From Methanolobus sp. (GTDB lineage: Archaea > Halobacteriota > Methanosarcinia > Methanosarcinales > Methanosarcinaceae): a stretch of DNA of 64,000 nucleotides. The notes under the pieces were generated by a model. That model was not told the origin of the DNA, did no database searches, and saw nothing but the letters and a program-made list of their open reading frames with translations. The position numbers and the translations under genes are program-made. Positions 18,379-28,200 of this stretch are shown piece by piece. Position 1 is the stretch's first letter, and each line of letters begins with the position of its first letter. The stretch is taken from NCBI RefSeq assembly GCF_016278385.1, contig NZ_JADQBY010000004.1, positions 26,298 to 90,297 of the forward strand. Direction: 5' to 3'.

Positions 18379-19077
18379 TCAGATAAGTTTCCAGTATTGC
18401 TTTCCGTCTTCGCTAACAGAGCTTACGACACCCCGACGGTGCATTTCGTCCATTATTTCAGGAAGACGACCAGGTTGTGCAATCTCAAATGCAAATGAAT
18501 CCAGTGAATGATAAATATAGAGACCATGCCTGATAGCAGGAATGTCCCACTGTACTCTGCCCTCTTTTTTCATAAGCGTTGAAATCAGATCGATCATGTC
18601 CTCGATGAAATTCCAGGGGAAAACAACCCATGCCCATTCCTCAAGGCGCTCACCACAATAATCCGGATCAAATTCGGAAGAATTCAGATACTGAAGGGTT
18701 GCTGTCCTCACTTCTTTTGGACCCTGTTTATTTACATATTCAACAGAATGTATGAGACTCTTGCCCGTATCAGCAATATCATCAACAATAAGTATGTTCT
18801 TCCCAGAAACAGACTTATCAGCAAGAGGATATTTTATCAGTGGCTCATCACCGGCAAGTGCAGTGCCCAGGTAGTGCTCTATCTTCAGGCTTGTCAAATC
18901 ATCAAGACCCAGGAAATCACACAGCACACGTCCTGCAAACCATCCACCTCTTGCAAGAGCTATTATCATATCAGGTTCATAACCTGAAGCTTTCACTTCA
19001 TTTGCAACTTCCCTGCAAAGGTCGTAAATGTAATCCCAGTTTGTAACAACGCATTTGAATTTATCAGGTAAGGCCAT
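18379..19077 (-). CDS. Purine phosphoribosyltransferase family protein (COG2236 type)
   Basis: 232 residues. The PRPP-binding motif ILIVDDIADTGKS is intact, preceded by IIALARGGWFAGR. This matches the archaeal xanthine/hypoxanthine/guanine-like PRTase group with a C-terminal extension. GGAGAG six bases upstream favours the ATG at 19077 over one at 19095. First gene of a two-gene unit with the phosphorylase; the exact base is not decided by the sequence. Confidence 0.85.
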   Translation of the reverse strand: MALPDKFKCVVTNWDYIYDLCREVANEVKASGYEPDMIIALARGGWFAGRVLCDFLGLDDLTSLKIEHYLGTALAGDEPLIKYPLADKSVSGKNILIVDDIADTGKSLIHSVEYVNKQGPKEVRTATLQYLNSSEFDPDYCGERLEEWAWVVFPWNFIEDMIDLISTLMKKEGRVQWDIPAIRHGLYIYHSLDSFAFEIAQPGRLPEIMDEMHRRGVVSSVSEDGKQYWKLI

Positions 19078-19155
19078 TTTATCTCTCCAATGCACCTTAT
19101 TTGTAGAGACAAGATATATATTTATTTCACATCGAAAATTACCACTAGACGAAAT

Positions 19156-19166
19156 GCATATATACT
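19156..19166 (+). promoter_or_regulatory. TATA box of the first initiator tRNA gene
   Basis: GCATATATACT, 52 bases before the mature tRNA 5' end; the second copy has a TATA box at the same distance. Confidence 0.45.
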
Positions 19167-19214
19167 ATGTAGATGTTGAAGGGGGAGTACCTTTCCAAAA
19201 CAAACATCAATCAA

Positions 19215-19327
19215 CGAAGCGGGGTGGGGTAGCCAGGAGATCCCGACGGGCTCATAACCCGTAGACCGATAGTTCGAATCTATCCCCCGCTACTTTTCTA
19301 ACATTCATTTTTGGTTTTACCATCAAT
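19215..19327. repeat. 113-base direct repeat, copy 1 (initiator tRNA and 3' flank)
   Basis: Identical to 19414-19526. The repeat starts 3 bases before the tRNA and extends 35 bases past it, through a T-rich flank; upstream and downstream bases differ. Confidence 0.9.
19218..19292 (+). tRNA. tRNA-Met (CAT), initiator type, copy 1
   Basis: 75 bases that fold as a tRNA: acceptor AGCGGGG with CCCCGCT and A73, anticodon loop CTCATAA with anticodon CAT, and T-arm GATAG-TTCGAAT-CTATC. The A1-U72 end pair and the GGG/CCC anticodon stem are features of archaeal initiators, so it should read the start codon. CCA is not encoded. Confidence 0.93.
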
Positions 19328-19357
19328 TAGTGTGTTAGAGACGTGTTTTGGAAACAT

Positions 19358-19368
19358 ACATATATAGT
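19358..19368 (+). promoter_or_regulatory. TATA box of the second initiator tRNA gene
   Basis: ACATATATAGT region about 52 bases before the second tRNA; similar but not identical to the first box, so each copy has its own promoter. Confidence 0.45.
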
Positions 19369-19413
19369 ATGGAAACATAGTGAGATTATATTTCTAAATT
19401 AAAAAGCAAACTC

Positions 19414-19526
19414 CGAAGCGGGGTGGGGTAGCCAGGAGATCCCGACGGGCTCATAACCCGTAGACCGATAGTTCGAATCTATCCCCCGCTACTTTTCTAA
19501 CATTCATTTTTGGTTTTACCATCAAT
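19414..19526. repeat. 113-base direct repeat, copy 2
   Basis: Exact copy of 19215-19327 at an offset of 199 bases. Confidence 0.9.
19417..19491 (+). tRNA. tRNA-Met (CAT), initiator type, copy 2
   Basis: Identical in all 75 bases to the copy at 19218, with the same 35-base 3' flank. Recent duplication or gene conversion would explain the identity. Confidence 0.93.
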
Positions 19527-19570
19527 GGTGCATTAAAACATTTTTTTTTCAAGCAACCGGAGTAAACGAG

Positions 19571-20404
19571 GTGGAATTATCTATTGCCATATTCGGACTC
19601 GCAGCGGCAGCCTGTTGGGGAGCCGGGGATTTTAGCGGAGGAATTGCAACAAAACGCAGTGGAGTATTGATAGTTGCAATAATTTCTCACATCCTGGAAA
19701 TAGTAATACTTATTTCTGCTGCATTGCTGTTCACAGAAAACGTACCGCCTACAACGGATTTCCTATGGGGTGCAATCGCCGGACTTGCAGGAGGAATAGG
19801 AATCCTTGCCCTTTACCATGCACTATCTATTGAAAAAATGGGCATTGTAGCCCCTATTACAGCGGTTTTAAGTGCAATTGTGCCCATGACATACGGAATA
19901 ATAACAGAAGGACTTCCTACTACAAGTCAACTTATCGGTTTTCTTTTTGCGTTCATCGGAGTATGGATGATATCAAGAGAAGAGAACAATCCGAAGATAG
20001 AGTTGGAAAAACTGAAGCTTCCGATTATTGCAGGACTTGGTTTCGGGCTTTTTATGATACTTATCGATCAGGTACAGTCAAGTAGTGTATTCTGGCCACT
20101 TGTCGGAGCGAGGATGGCAACCATCCCGACGTTCATACTTGTAGCCTCCTACAAAAAGCAAATTAAGATACCGAACCTTAAATTTTTACCACTCATAGCA
20201 CTCGCCAGTTTGCTGGATACGAGCGGAACCGTATTCTATGTCCTTGCCTCAAAGACCGGAAGACTGGATATTGCTGCCATCCTTACTTCAATGTACCCTG
20301 CAATAACCGTACTTCTTGCATGGGTACTTCTGAAAGAGAGATTGAAGAACAGGCAGTGGGTTGGCGTATTTGCCGTCATGGTAGCAGTAGTATTAATAGC
20401 ATAA
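19571..20404 (+). CDS. EamA-family (drug/metabolite superfamily) transporter
   Basis: 277 residues, GTG start, about ten membrane helices in two EamA repeats (the second begins near 145). Repeat-ending signatures such as GFLFAFIGVWMISRE and NRQWVGVFAVMVAVVLI are seen. Family members export or import small metabolites; the substrate is unknown. It follows the tRNA pair and has no operon partner. Confidence 0.85.
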   Translation: MELSIAIFGLAAAACWGAGDFSGGIATKRSGVLIVAIISHILEIVILISAALLFTENVPPTTDFLWGAIAGLAGGIGILALYHALSIEKMGIVAPITAVLSAIVPMTYGIITEGLPTTSQLIGFLFAFIGVWMISREENNPKIELEKLKLPIIAGLGFGLFMILIDQVQSSSVFWPLVGARMATIPTFILVASYKKQIKIPNLKFLPLIALASLLDTSGTVFYVLASKTGRLDIAAILTSMYPAITVLLAWVLLKERLKNRQWVGVFAVMVAVVLIA

Positions 20405-20556
20405 ATGTCCCAATGAGCCATATTTTGAAAATATATTTTTGATTAGTGATATTTTGTGAAAATATTGAGTGTACTGACAGGTTAAGTTCATATCTATTGT
20501 GATGGAATAGATAGTTATCCTAAAATAGTTTTATTTGAAAACAAGGAGGTTTTGAA

Positions 20557-20784
20557 ATGAAAGGAGAAGTTATTGAAAAATTGGCTGCACTTATGACCGC
20601 AGCATTCGGGCTGGTAGCAGCTCTTGCATGGAACGGAGCTATCCAATCACTGTTTGCAGAAGGAGGACCATTTTATTTCCTTGCTGCCTGGGGAGTCTGG
20701 GCATATGCAATCTTTGTTACTATCCTTGCAGTCGTAGCTACAATTTGGATAGGCAGGATGGCTGAAAATACAACGAAAGAATGA
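20557..20784 (+). CDS. Small two-helix membrane protein, DUF5654 family
   Basis: 75 residues; helices at about 12-30 and 42-66, with AAFGLVAALAWNGAIQ typical of DUF5654 as I know it. A strong AAGGAGG lies 8 bases before the ATG, and a box-A-like ATAGTTTTATTT region precedes it. Function unknown; monocistronic. Confidence 0.75.
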   Translation: MKGEVIEKLAALMTAAFGLVAALAWNGAIQSLFAEGGPFYFLAAWGVWAYAIFVTILAVVATIWIGRMAENTTKE

Positions 20785-20976
20785 TTTTTAATTCTTTCCA
20801 TTTATTTTTTAGTTTCTTTTTATCCTAGTTAATTATCCTAATAGAAACCATGCACTTGCTTTTGGCTATTTTTGATTTGTATCTGTTTTATGAGATGGAC
20901 TACATTCCCACTAGGATTAAATATGAACTGCCCATTTAATAGAGCAAAAGAGAGATTTGAAAAGGATGATCCTTAA

Positions 20977-22296
20977 ATGGTAATGGATAAACTCGGGAAT
21001 TCCCTGCAGGATGCCCTAAAAAAACTGGTGAAATCAGGACGTATCGATGAAAATACCGTAAATGAGGTTGTCAAGGATATACAGAGAGCTTTGCTTCAGT
21101 CTGATGTTAACGTTAAGCTGGTCATGCAGATGTCCCAGCACATCAAAGAGCGTGCACTGAAGGAAGAAGTCCCCTCCGGAATGAGTCCCAGAGAACATAT
21201 AATAAGGATAGTCTATCAGGAACTCATCAATATCATTGGAAAGAGTACAGACATTCCCCTTAAAGCACAGACCATTATGATGGTCGGTCTGCAGGGTAGT
21301 GGTAAGACAACCACTTCCTCAAAGCTCGCACGCTATTTCCAGAGAAAGGGACTGAAACCCGCAGTAGTTTGTGCCGACACATTCAGACCTGGTGCTTACC
21401 AGCAGCTTAAGACTCTCTGTGCCAAACTCAACGTCCCATTCTATGGGGAAGAAGGAAACCCTGATGCAGTAGGAATTGTAGAGAGAGGCCTGAAAGAACT
21501 TGAAAAGAATGACATACTCATTGTGGACACCGCCGGTCGCCACTCACTCGAGAGTGATCTCATCACCGAGATGGAAGAAATACACGCCATTGCCAAACCT
21601 GATTACAAACTTCTTGTGCTTGACGGTGCAATTGGTCAGCAGGCAAGCGAACAGGCACGTGCATTCAATGATTCCATAGGAATATCAGGAGTCATAATCT
21701 CCAAACTTGACGGTACAGCAAAAGGAGGTGGTGCACTTTCTGCAGTATCTGAGACAAATTCATCCATCGCTTTTATTGGTGTAGGAGAGACACCGGATGA
21801 CCTTGAGAGATTCGAAGCTGACAGGTTCATTTCAAGACTTCTGGGAATGGGCGACATCAAGAGTCTTATCGAAAAAGCGGAAGAAGCCCTTGGAGAAGAA
21901 GACTTTGACATGGAAGCAATGCTTCGTGGAAGATTCACGCTCAAGGATATGTACAAGCAACTTGAAAGTCTCAATAAAATGGGACCAATGAAACAGATCA
22001 TGCAGATGTTGCCACTGGGAGGTCTTGGCGCCAAGATTCCCGAAGATGCATACAAGGTTACCGGTGACAAGCTTGGACGTTACAGAGTACTCATGGATTC
22101 CATGACAGAGGAAGAAATGCTAAATCCAAGAATTATTGGTAGTGCTCGCATCAAGCGAATTTCCAGAGGTTCTGGCTCCAGTCCGGAAGATGTAAGGGAA
22201 CTACTAAAGTATCATAAAATGATGCAAACCGCCATGAAAGGATTCCGTGGTGGGAAATTCAATATGCAAAAAATGATGAAGAAAATGGGAATGTGA
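20977..22296 (+). CDS. srp54: Signal recognition particle protein SRP54
   Basis: GTPase that binds 7S RNA and signal sequences and delivers ribosomes to the membrane. N domain about 1-90; G domain with GLQGSGKT (104-111), DTAGRHS and TAKGGGALS; methionine-rich M domain from about 295 ending [14 protein letters not shown]. 439 residues, full length. An ATG two codons later is an equal start candidate. Confidence 0.97.
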   Translation: MVMDKLGNSLQDALKKLVKSGRIDENTVNEVVKDIQRALLQSDVNVKLVMQMSQHIKERALKEEVPSGMSPREHIIRIVYQELINIIGKSTDIPLKAQTIMMVGLQGSGKTTTSSKLARYFQRKGLKPAVVCADTFRPGAYQQLKTLCAKLNVPFYGEEGNPDAVGIVERGLKELEKNDILIVDTAGRHSLESDLITEMEEIHAIAKPDYKLLVLDGAIGQQASEQARAFNDSIGISGVIISKLDGTAKGGGALSAVSETNSSIAFIGVGETPDDLERFEADRFISRLLGMGDIKSLIEKAEEALGEEDFDMEAMLRGRFTLKDMYKQLESLNKMGPMKQIMQMLPLGGLGAKIPEDAYKVTGDKLGRYRVLMDSMTEEEMLNPRIIGSARIKRISRGSGSSPEDVRELLKYHKMMQTAMKGFRGGKFNMQKMMKKMGM

Positions 22297-22330
22297 GAAC
22301 TAATAAGTCTCATGTAGGAGAATGCTAGAC

Positions 22331-22900
22331 TTAATAAGTCTCGCATATCTCAAAGAAATTCATCAAAAGTTTTTCTCCTTTTTCTGTGTGTGCCACCTCA
22401 GGGTGCCACTGAACACCAAATATAGGCCTGTCCACATGCCTCATTGCCTCATATTCACAGACATTGGACCTTGCAAGCTGTATGAAGTCCTCAGGCATAC
22501 TTAAAACTTCATCGGCATGTGATGCCCATACAGAGGTTTTTGGACCAAGTCCTTTCAAAAGCTCATCCTCGTCAATGATCTCAACTTCAATATCAGCATA
22601 GCCACCTGAAGTACCTGGACCAATCTCACCACCAAATGTTTTTGCGATAAGCTGATGCCCAAGACAAATGCCAAGAATCGGAATGTCAATGCTTTCAACA
22701 TATTCAGCACATATACCAGCCCTTTCCATTGTCGGACCACCACTCAGTATAAGCCCGTCAGGACCTTCATCAAGAATATCATCAACCGGTGTTGTGTTGG
22801 CAATTATCTTTGTATCCATATCCAGATCCCTGACTGCACGGTGGATAAGATGACAGAACTGCCCGTAGTTATTGATTACAATAATCTTTTGTTCCCTCAT
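22331..22900 (-). CDS. guaAA: GMP synthase subunit A (glutamine amidotransferase)
   Basis: Class I glutaminase that supplies ammonia to the GuaA B subunit. The nucleophile Cys is in GICLGHQ, and His and Glu are in [12 protein letters not shown]. 189 residues, normal for the archaeal stand-alone subunit. Convergent with srp54. Its partner is at 310-1224. Confidence 0.96.
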   Translation of the reverse strand: MREQKIIVINNYGQFCHLIHRAVRDLDMDTKIIANTTPVDDILDEGPDGLILSGGPTMERAGICAEYVESIDIPILGICLGHQLIAKTFGGEIGPGTSGGYADIEVEIIDEDELLKGLGPKTSVWASHADEVLSMPEDFIQLARSNVCEYEAMRHVDRPIFGVQWHPEVAHTEKGEKLLMNFFEICETY

Positions 22901-23163
22901 AAATTATTTCCTTAATAGATTTGTTTAACATTTGTATTAATGCCATAATAGTAATTAACCATATAAGAGCGTTTCATACTTGCTTCAACACCAAATAGTA
23001 TGTGTTCAAAATAGACTAAATAATATTTTTGACATGATAACTAATGAATAATGTTAAGTAAAAGTACAAACAAAACTACTAAATAAAGAGGAAATTAGAT
23101 ATAAATATAGAACATAAGTAAATTCCCTTTGTTCCCATACTAGCGATAAGGTGAGGTACCATA
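22901..23163. other. Intergenic region between divergent guaAA and the KaiC-like gene
   Basis: 263 AT-rich bases with several TATA-like strings on both strands, expected to hold both promoters. No gene seen. Confidence 0.4.
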
Positions 23164-24531
23164 TTGGAAACTAAATTTACAGGAATACCAGGCTTAGACG
23201 AGGTATTTGGCGGAGGCATCATTTTGCCATCCACAATACTGATAGCAGGAAATCCAGGCAGTGGGAGGACCATACTTGGAATACAGAGCTTATGCGAAGC
23301 ATCCAGAAACGGAGAAAAGACTCTTTTTATCAGCGTCACCACGAAATCCGAAGCTGCGATACGTGAAAACCTTTCAAGCTATGATTTTTACGACGAGTCA
23401 ATAAATGTACATACATTCAGCATTAGCTCCGTGGAAAGAGATCCACTTACAATGCTTGTCGAGCTGGGAAATATTGTGATGTCCCTTAAACCTGACAGGG
23501 TATTGATAGATTCGGTCACACCAATTGGATTTGGCTTTGCTGAAGCTGAAAGAAGAAGATTTATGTATTCTCTTAATTCTGCAATTGGAGAATGGAATGC
23601 CATTGTCTATCTTACAGGAACAATGTCACAGTCAGATGTTTGTAGATTAGTTATCAGTGACATAGTAGATGGAATTGTTTACCTTTCACAGGATATCCAG
23701 AGAAGGGGAAGCAAACGCATAATTAAGATAATGAAAATGAACAATTCCAGCTATATCGAAGGAGAACACACTTTCGATATTTCAAGTGCTGGAATAAACG
23801 TATATCCAAGAATAATCGCCCCTAATACTGAGCAATTATCAGAAGTTAGCAGAATAGACGTAGGGATACCTAAATTCAATGAATTAAGCCGTGGCGGACT
23901 TTTTGAACTTTCATCAACCCTCATAGCAGGAAATACAGGCACTGGCAAAACATTGTTCGGGCTTTATTTTATTGTTCAGGGGGCAAGGAATGGAGAACCA
24001 GGAATAATAAGCACTTTTGAAGATAACCCCACTGAACTACGGCGCTATGCTGCAAGCCTTGGACTTGAGCTTGAAGAACTGGAAGATAAGGGACTTATAA
24101 AAATAATATATACCCCTCCGTCGGAGATCAATGCTTGCAGACACACAGTTCACCTCAGGAAGAACATTGAGGAAATTGGAGCAAAAAGGGTACTTCTTGA
24201 TGACATATCAGGGTTTGATTACGTGTTTGAAAACCCTGTTGCAAAAAGGGAACACATTTCCAATCTAATGAGAGTTTTCAAAAATATGGGCCTTACATCC
24301 ATGTTAATCAGTGGTAACAGTGCAGCAGGTAACAACGTGCTTGTAACTGAGATACCTTTATCGTCACTTGTAGATGTTTTGATACTTCTAAAACATATGG
24401 AAATAGATAAGGAGATCAAAAAGACAATGTCCATTCTGAAAATGCATGGCAGTGATCATGAGAAACATCTTATCAGCTATGATATTAACTCTGAAGGAAT
24501 AAGCATTGGCAAATTCCTGAAGGACATATAA
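23164..24531 (+). CDS. Double-domain KaiC/RadA-like ATPase
   Basis: 455 residues, TTG start after GAGGTACC. Two RecA-fold domains: the first begins FTGIPGLDEVFGGGI with Walker A GNPGSGRT (30-36), the second begins near 220 (IDVGIPKFNELSRGG) with Walker A GNTGTGKT. The first domain has Arg35 where the Walker lysine is expected, so it probably binds ATP weakly or not at all. Archaeal KaiC-like proteins are linked to signalling rather than to a clock; partners are not visible here. The 152 bases after it carry the aromatic operon promoter. Confidence 0.85.
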   Translation: METKFTGIPGLDEVFGGGIILPSTILIAGNPGSGRTILGIQSLCEASRNGEKTLFISVTTKSEAAIRENLSSYDFYDESINVHTFSISSVERDPLTMLVELGNIVMSLKPDRVLIDSVTPIGFGFAEAERRRFMYSLNSAIGEWNAIVYLTGTMSQSDVCRLVISDIVDGIVYLSQDIQRRGSKRIIKIMKMNNSSYIEGEHTFDISSAGINVYPRIIAPNTEQLSEVSRIDVGIPKFNELSRGGLFELSSTLIAGNTGTGKTLFGLYFIVQGARNGEPGIISTFEDNPTELRRYAASLGLELEELEDKGLIKIIYTPPSEINACRHTVHLRKNIEEIGAKRVLLDDISGFDYVFENPVAKREHISNLMRVFKNMGLTSMLISGNSAAGNNVLVTEIPLSSLVDVLILLKHMEIDKEIKKTMSILKMHGSDHEKHLISYDINSEGISIGKFLKDI

Positions 24532-24612
24532 TTTTTTTAATCTTTTTTTGTAAAGGTACATAAAAACATTTAAATAATAAACCGTGCTACTATGTCACAC
24601 AGTAACACAGAT

Positions 24613-24623
24613 AATATAAATAC
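24613..24623 (+). promoter_or_regulatory. TATA box of the aromatic operon
   Basis: AATATAAATAC about 60 bases before the ADH synthase start; the leader should be about 35-40 bases. Confidence 0.45.
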
Positions 24624-24683
24624 ATTGATGCTCATTATAGCACATTAATACACACTTATTTACATACACAGAAGGCAAACAAA

Positions 24684-25481
24684 ATGGCAGAAATAGGCAA
24701 GAAGATCCGCATCGAAAGAATCATGCACAGAGAAAGCAGGAACATAGTAATAATACCCATGGATCACGGAATCTCAGACGGACCTATAAAAGGTCTGATC
24801 AATGTGACAGATACCATCAACAAAGTTGCAGACGGGGGAGCAGATGCTGTCCTCATGCAGAAAGGGATTGTCAACCATGGACACAGAGGATACGGACACG
24901 ATGTAGGACTCATAGTTCACATCAGTGCATCCACCATCCTTGGACCTGACCCGAATAACAAGGTCCAGGTCTGTTCTGTTGAAGAGGTAATGAAAATGGG
25001 CGCAGATGCAGTTTCAATACATGTGAACGTAGGATCAGAAACTGAAGCGGACCAGCTTCAACAACTAGGAAACGTATCCGAGGAATGTAACTACTGGGGA
25101 ATGCCACTTCTTGCAATGATGTACCCACGAGGTAAAGACATCAGCAACCCACATGACTCCGAGCTCATAGCTCATGTTGCCAGAGTCGGTGCTGAACTTG
25201 GAGCAGATGTCGTTAAAACACTATACACTGGTGATATTGATACATTCAAAGACGTTGTCCAGGGATGCCCTGTACCAATTGTTATTGCAGGTGGACCAAA
25301 GACAAACACTGATGAGGAATTCCTGCAGATGATCGAGGGTGCAATGGAAGGCGGTGCAAGGGGCGTTGCGATTGGAAGGAATGTGTTCCAGCACGAGAAC
25401 CCTACAAAAATTACAAAAGCCATAACAGAGATAGTGCACTACAAAAAGTCAGTTGAAGAAGCACTGGAAATGCTGAAATAA
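24684..25481 (+). CDS. 2-amino-3,7-dideoxy-D-threo-hept-6-ulosonate (ADH) synthase
   Basis: First step of the archaeal shikimate route, which uses aspartate semialdehyde and a ketose phosphate instead of DAHP. DeoC/FbaB-type TIM barrel, 265 residues; [13 protein letters not shown] near the start and the Schiff-base lysine region VVKTLYTGD near 175-183. Position at the head of the aromatic operon assigns it to ADH synthesis rather than fructose-bisphosphate aldolase, its close relative. A paralogue is at 39306-40100. Confidence 0.93.
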   Translation: MAEIGKKIRIERIMHRESRNIVIIPMDHGISDGPIKGLINVTDTINKVADGGADAVLMQKGIVNHGHRGYGHDVGLIVHISASTILGPDPNNKVQVCSVEEVMKMGADAVSIHVNVGSETEADQLQQLGNVSEECNYWGMPLLAMMYPRGKDISNPHDSELIAHVARVGAELGADVVKTLYTGDIDTFKDVVQGCPVPIVIAGGPKTNTDEEFLQMIEGAMEGGARGVAIGRNVFQHENPTKITKAITEIVHYKKSVEEALEMLK

Positions 25482-25518
25482 GCTAAGATTGTTTCCTGTG
25501 CTTGCGGACGTGCTCATT

Positions 25519-26661
25519 ATGAATAACAAGATAATCTGGATAAAAGCCGATGAAGGCAACTGGGATGAACGCAAGGCTGTAATTACAACCGGAATGGAAT
25601 CCGGCGTAGATGCCATTATGGTTGATGCTGCTGATGTTGGAAAAGTAAAAGAGCTTGGAAATGTTAAAATAGCAGCCTTTTCCACAAATCCTGTAGAAGG
25701 AGCGGATATTATCGTAGTAGGAAAGGGAGGAGAAGGAGACGGAACAAAACCATTACCACCTGACTATGGCGGTTCCCTTGATATTACAACAGCCCTTCGC
25801 CTGAAAGATAAAGGATTCAAGGTTGCAGGATACGTAATCATTCGCAACAAGGATTACGAGAACTTTGCAGCAGAAATGGGAAGTGTCTGCGATTATCTTG
25901 TAACCATAGGCACAGACTGGCAGGTCATACCTCTGGAAAATCTCATCGCAGGACTGCAGAAGGAGAATGTTATGCTCCTGTCCGGCGTTCAGAATTCAGA
26001 ACAGGCAAAGCTTGCCTTTGAAACAATGGAACACGGTACCGACGGAGTAATGCTTGACACTAAGGACCTGAGCCAGATCAAAAAGACAGCAGAAGTAGCT
26101 GAAACTGCAGGTGTTGATAACCTTGAGATCAAAACAGCTGTTGTTACAAAAGTAGAGTCCATAGGAATGGGCGACAGGGTTTGTGTAGACACATGCAACC
26201 TCATGGTCAGAGGAGAAGGCATGCTTGTAGGATCACAGGCAAACGGTATGTTCCTGGTGCACTCCGAATCAGAGGAGAGTCCATACGTTGCATCCCGTCC
26301 GTTCAGGGTTAACGCAGGTGCAGTACACGCCTACATCAAAGTAGGAGAAAAGACCCGCTACCTTTCCGAGCTTAAAGCAGGCGACGAAGTAACAATAGTA
26401 AACGGTGATGGAAAGCAGAGAACAGGTGTAGTTGGAAGAGTAAAGATAGAAAGAAGACCACTCATCCTTGTTGAAGCAGACATTAACGGCAAGATAATCA
26501 AGAACATACTGCAGAATGCAGAAACCATTAAACTCGTTACAAAGAACAAGGACCCGATAGCTGTTACTGACCTCAAGGTTGGCGACGAGATACTTGTCCA
26601 TTCAGAAGATATTGGCCGCCATTTCGGAATGAAGATCGAAGAGACCATTATCGAAAAGTAA
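25519..26661 (+). CDS. 3-dehydroquinate synthase II (archaeal type)
   Basis: NAD-dependent conversion of the ADH synthase product to 3-dehydroquinate, unrelated to bacterial AroB. 380 residues from the ATG at 25519; an upstream TTG (25489) would add 10 residues unlike the family. Conserved VGSQANGMFLVHSE and YVASRPFRVNAGAVHAY stretches are present. Second gene of the aromatic operon, 37 bases after the first. Confidence 0.94.
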   Translation: MNNKIIWIKADEGNWDERKAVITTGMESGVDAIMVDAADVGKVKELGNVKIAAFSTNPVEGADIIVVGKGGEGDGTKPLPPDYGGSLDITTALRLKDKGFKVAGYVIIRNKDYENFAAEMGSVCDYLVTIGTDWQVIPLENLIAGLQKENVMLLSGVQNSEQAKLAFETMEHGTDGVMLDTKDLSQIKKTAEVAETAGVDNLEIKTAVVTKVESIGMGDRVCVDTCNLMVRGEGMLVGSQANGMFLVHSESEESPYVASRPFRVNAGAVHAYIKVGEKTRYLSELKAGDEVTIVNGDGKQRTGVVGRVKIERRPLILVEADINGKIIKNILQNAETIKLVTKNKDPIAVTDLKVGDEILVHSEDIGRHFGMKIEETIIEK

Positions 26662-26677
26662 ACAGGAGGTATTGCTA

Positions 26678-27382
26678 ATGGTTAAGATAGGAATCTTTGA
26701 CCTTGAAAAGAAACCTGCAATCGTTTCAGTGATAGACGAAGACCCGGCAGAGAATGCAAAGGCTGCAAACTGGCTGGGTGCCAATGTCCTTGAACTGAGA
26801 CTTGATCTCCTTAATTTTCCAGATATTGAGGAAGCTAAAAAGACCATTGGCAGGATCAAAGTGAATACCAGCCTTCCGTGTATTGCTACCAATAGGTTAC
26901 AATCTGATGGCGGCAAATGGGAAGGTTCAGAAGATGACAGGATCAAATTATTAATTGACATTATGCCTTTTGTGGAAGCTGTAGATATCGAGCTTAGCGC
27001 AGATGAAGAGCAGCGAAAAAAGGTAATAGCAGCGGCAAAAGCAGCAGGTATAACAGTTATTGTATCAGCCCATGACTTTGACAAGACACCCTCAGTTGAG
27101 GAAATGAAAAAAATACTCAACAGCGCACATGAAGCAGGTGCCGATATTGCAAAGCTGGCAGTCATGGCAAAGTCAAAGCAGGATGTACTTGACGTTCTTC
27201 AGGCAACTGCTGATATGGAAAAACCGGTATGTACCATCGCAATGGGAGATGTCGGCAAACACAGCCGCATTGTTGCTCCTTGCTACGGTTCACGTCTCAC
27301 ATACGGAGCAATTGCAAAAGCAGTTGCCCCTGGACAGATCAAGATACACGAACTCAAATCAGCTCTGGAGATTCTCTTTTGA
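26678..27382 (+). CDS. aroD: 3-dehydroquinate dehydratase, type I
   Basis: Schiff-base TIM barrel that makes 3-dehydroshikimate. Catalytic His is in VSAHDFDKTP and the lysine in DIAKLAVMAKS. 234 residues from the ATG at 26678, with GGAGGT seven bases upstream; an earlier start six bases back is less well placed. Its TGA overlaps the TTG start of aroE. Confidence 0.96.
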   Translation: MVKIGIFDLEKKPAIVSVIDEDPAENAKAANWLGANVLELRLDLLNFPDIEEAKKTIGRIKVNTSLPCIATNRLQSDGGKWEGSEDDRIKLLIDIMPFVEAVDIELSADEEQRKKVIAAAKAAGITVIVSAHDFDKTPSVEEMKKILNSAHEAGADIAKLAVMAKSKQDVLDVLQATADMEKPVCTIAMGDVGKHSRIVAPCYGSRLTYGAIAKAVAPGQIKIHELKSALEILF

Positions 27383-28200
27383 ACACAGTATACGGTGTAT
27401 ACGGAGACCCAATAGCACATTCATTATCCCCGAATATGCATAATGCTGCTTTCAGGGAACTTGGCATGGAATCCACATACCAGGCATTCAGGGTCAGTTC
27501 TGAGAACCTCAAGGATGCACTCCTTGGAGCTAAAGCCATGGGTTTTGGCGGAGTTAACCTTACAGTGCCACTAAAGCAGGAAGCCCTGGGAATAGTAGAC
27601 GCAGACCCGCTGGCTGAGAGTATTGGCGCCATTAATACAGTTGATTTTAAAGATGGAATGATAGGCTACAACACCGATGGCATCGGTGCAAAACGCGCCA
27701 TTGAGGAACAGGAGATCAAGATAAAGGGTTCAAAAGTACTCATTGTAGGTGCAGGAGGCGCTGCAAGAGCCATTGCATTCCAGTTTGCAAGGGATGGAGC
27801 AAACATTACCATTGCAAACAGGACAGAACAAAAAGCACTTGACCTTTCCATGGAAGTCTCAAGTGTTGGCCTTGCTACCGGATGCGGAATTGATTGCATT
27901 AAAGACATGATCGCCGACAGTGATATCCTTGTAAATTGCACGACACTTGGCATGAAACCAAATCCAGAAGGAACTATTGCAACTGCTGAAGATATGCACC
28001 CGGACCTTACAGTATTTGACATTGTTTACAACCCGCTGGAAACCAGATTGCTAAAGGAAACAAAGAAAGCTGGTGCAAAGGCTATTACAGGTGAGATGAT
28101 GCTTGTCTACCAGGGTGCTGAGGCATTCCGAATATGGACAGGTGTTGAGCCACCTATTGAAGTTATGAAACAAGCGGTACTGGAGGGCCTTGGAATTTGA
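27379..28200 (+). CDS. aroE: Shikimate dehydrogenase
   Basis: NADP-dependent reduction of 3-dehydroshikimate. From TTG at 27379 (overlapping the aroD stop as TTGA) it has 273 residues: substrate site GDPIAHSLSPNMHN, catalytic Lys in NLTVPLKQ, Rossmann GAGGAARA, NADP-site NRTEQKA. Longer starts upstream read through aroD out of frame and are rejected. It ends in another TTGA overlap with tyrA. Confidence 0.95.
   Translation: MNTVYGVYGDPIAHSLSPNMHNAAFRELGMESTYQAFRVSSENLKDALLGAKAMGFGGVNLTVPLKQEALGIVDADPLAESIGAINTVDFKDGMIGYNTDGIGAKRAIEEQEIKIKGSKVLIVGAGGAARAIAFQFARDGANITIANRTEQKALDLSMEVSSVGLATGCGIDCIKDMIADSDILVNCTTLGMKPNPEGTIATAEDMHPDLTVFDIVYNPLETRLLKETKKAGAKAITGEMMLVYQGAEAFRIWTGVEPPIEVMKQAVLEGLGI

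Noticed and set aside
24684-25481. Fructose-bisphosphate aldolase as the name of the first aromatic-operon gene
   Set aside because: Its place directly before dehydroquinate synthase II fits ADH synthase better.
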